A DNA stretch of 5,195 nt. Source: Pseudomonadota bacterium. GTDB taxonomy: Bacteria > Pseudomonadota > Alphaproteobacteria > Rhizobiales > Xanthobacteraceae. The stretch's first letter is position 1, and each line of letters starts with the position of its first letter. The notes under the pieces were generated by a model. It ran no database searches. It was not told the DNA's origin and was given only the letters and a program-made list of their open reading frames with translations. This document shows, piece by piece, positions 5,047 to 5,195 of this stretch. A program made the position numbers and the translations under genes. The stretch spans positions 1 to 5,195 of the forward strand of contig JAEYTQ010000314.1 of NCBI GenBank assembly GCA_023433965.1. The letters are read 5' to 3'.

Positions 5047-5195
5047 ATGACGCGCCTCTCACGCGATGACGTCGTCAAAGCCGTGGACCGCGCCGACGAC
5101 GTCACCATTGCCCAGATCATTGGAACCGGCGCCACCGCCGAGGAGCTCGCTGAGGCCCTGGCCTGGCTCGCCAATGACGAGCCCATGATCAACGA
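5047..5195 (+). CDS. small protein of unknown function, 5' end only
   Basis: The first 49 codons of a gene that runs off the right edge. The protein begins MTRLSRDDVVKAVDRADDV, continues with IIGTGATAEELAEALAWLAND and is acidic and likely helical. There is no signal peptide or membrane segment, so a cytoplasmic product is expected. I do not recognise a named family, although similar short hypothetical proteins may occur in Bradyrhizobium (uncertain memory). It has a strong ribosome binding site and the GC-rich third positions of its neighbours. It lies 87 bp downstream of the propeller gene on the same strand and could be co-transcribed with it through the intervening stem-loop. The true length cannot be seen here. 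Confidence 0.75.
   Translation, partial: MTRLSRDDVVKAVDRADDVTIAQIIGTGATAEELAEALAWLANDEPMIN

Overview
The window looks like a chromosomal segment of a Bradyrhizobium-type alphaproteobacterium (Nitrobacteraceae). The evidence is the 5' end of a 16S rRNA gene at the left edge, whose first variable stretch matches my memory of Bradyrhizobium rather than Rhodopseudomonas or Afipia, plus very GC-rich third codon positions throughout both long genes. I see no insertion sequence, phage gene, CRISPR array or tRNA.

Layout. Positions 1-119 (minus strand) hold the first ~119 nt of 16S rRNA. Behind it, 120-535 is the untranslated pre-16S leader. It contains two C(UUCG)G hairpins, a boxA-like antitermination element and three tandem hairpins, and starts at a near-consensus housekeeping promoter (TTGACA, 17 bp, TATAAC) at 539-567. 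A non-coding stretch of about 550 bp (568-1120) separates this promoter from the plus-strand genes. It holds A-tracts and several inverted repeats but no convincing gene.

The plus strand then carries three genes. The first (1121-3184, TTG start) encodes a membrane-anchored LysM-like/M23 peptidoglycan endopeptidase with all five active-site residues. The second (3340-4959) encodes an exported beta-propeller of the NHL/SMP-30-like superfamily, in which I count twelve blade-like repeats filling the mature protein. The third (5047 to the right edge) is the start of a small protein I do not recognise. The propeller gene and the small gene are 87 bp apart with a perfect 8-bp stem-loop between them.

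How they fit together. The rRNA operon is transcribed divergently from the cell-wall hydrolase gene, so both could be growth-linked, but that is only inferred from position. The M23 enzyme and the propeller both act outside the cytoplasm, but the 155-bp gap between them contains a possible promoter, so they need not be one operon. No clearly new multi-gene system is visible. The most interesting points are the twelve-repeat propeller and the structured rRNA leader.
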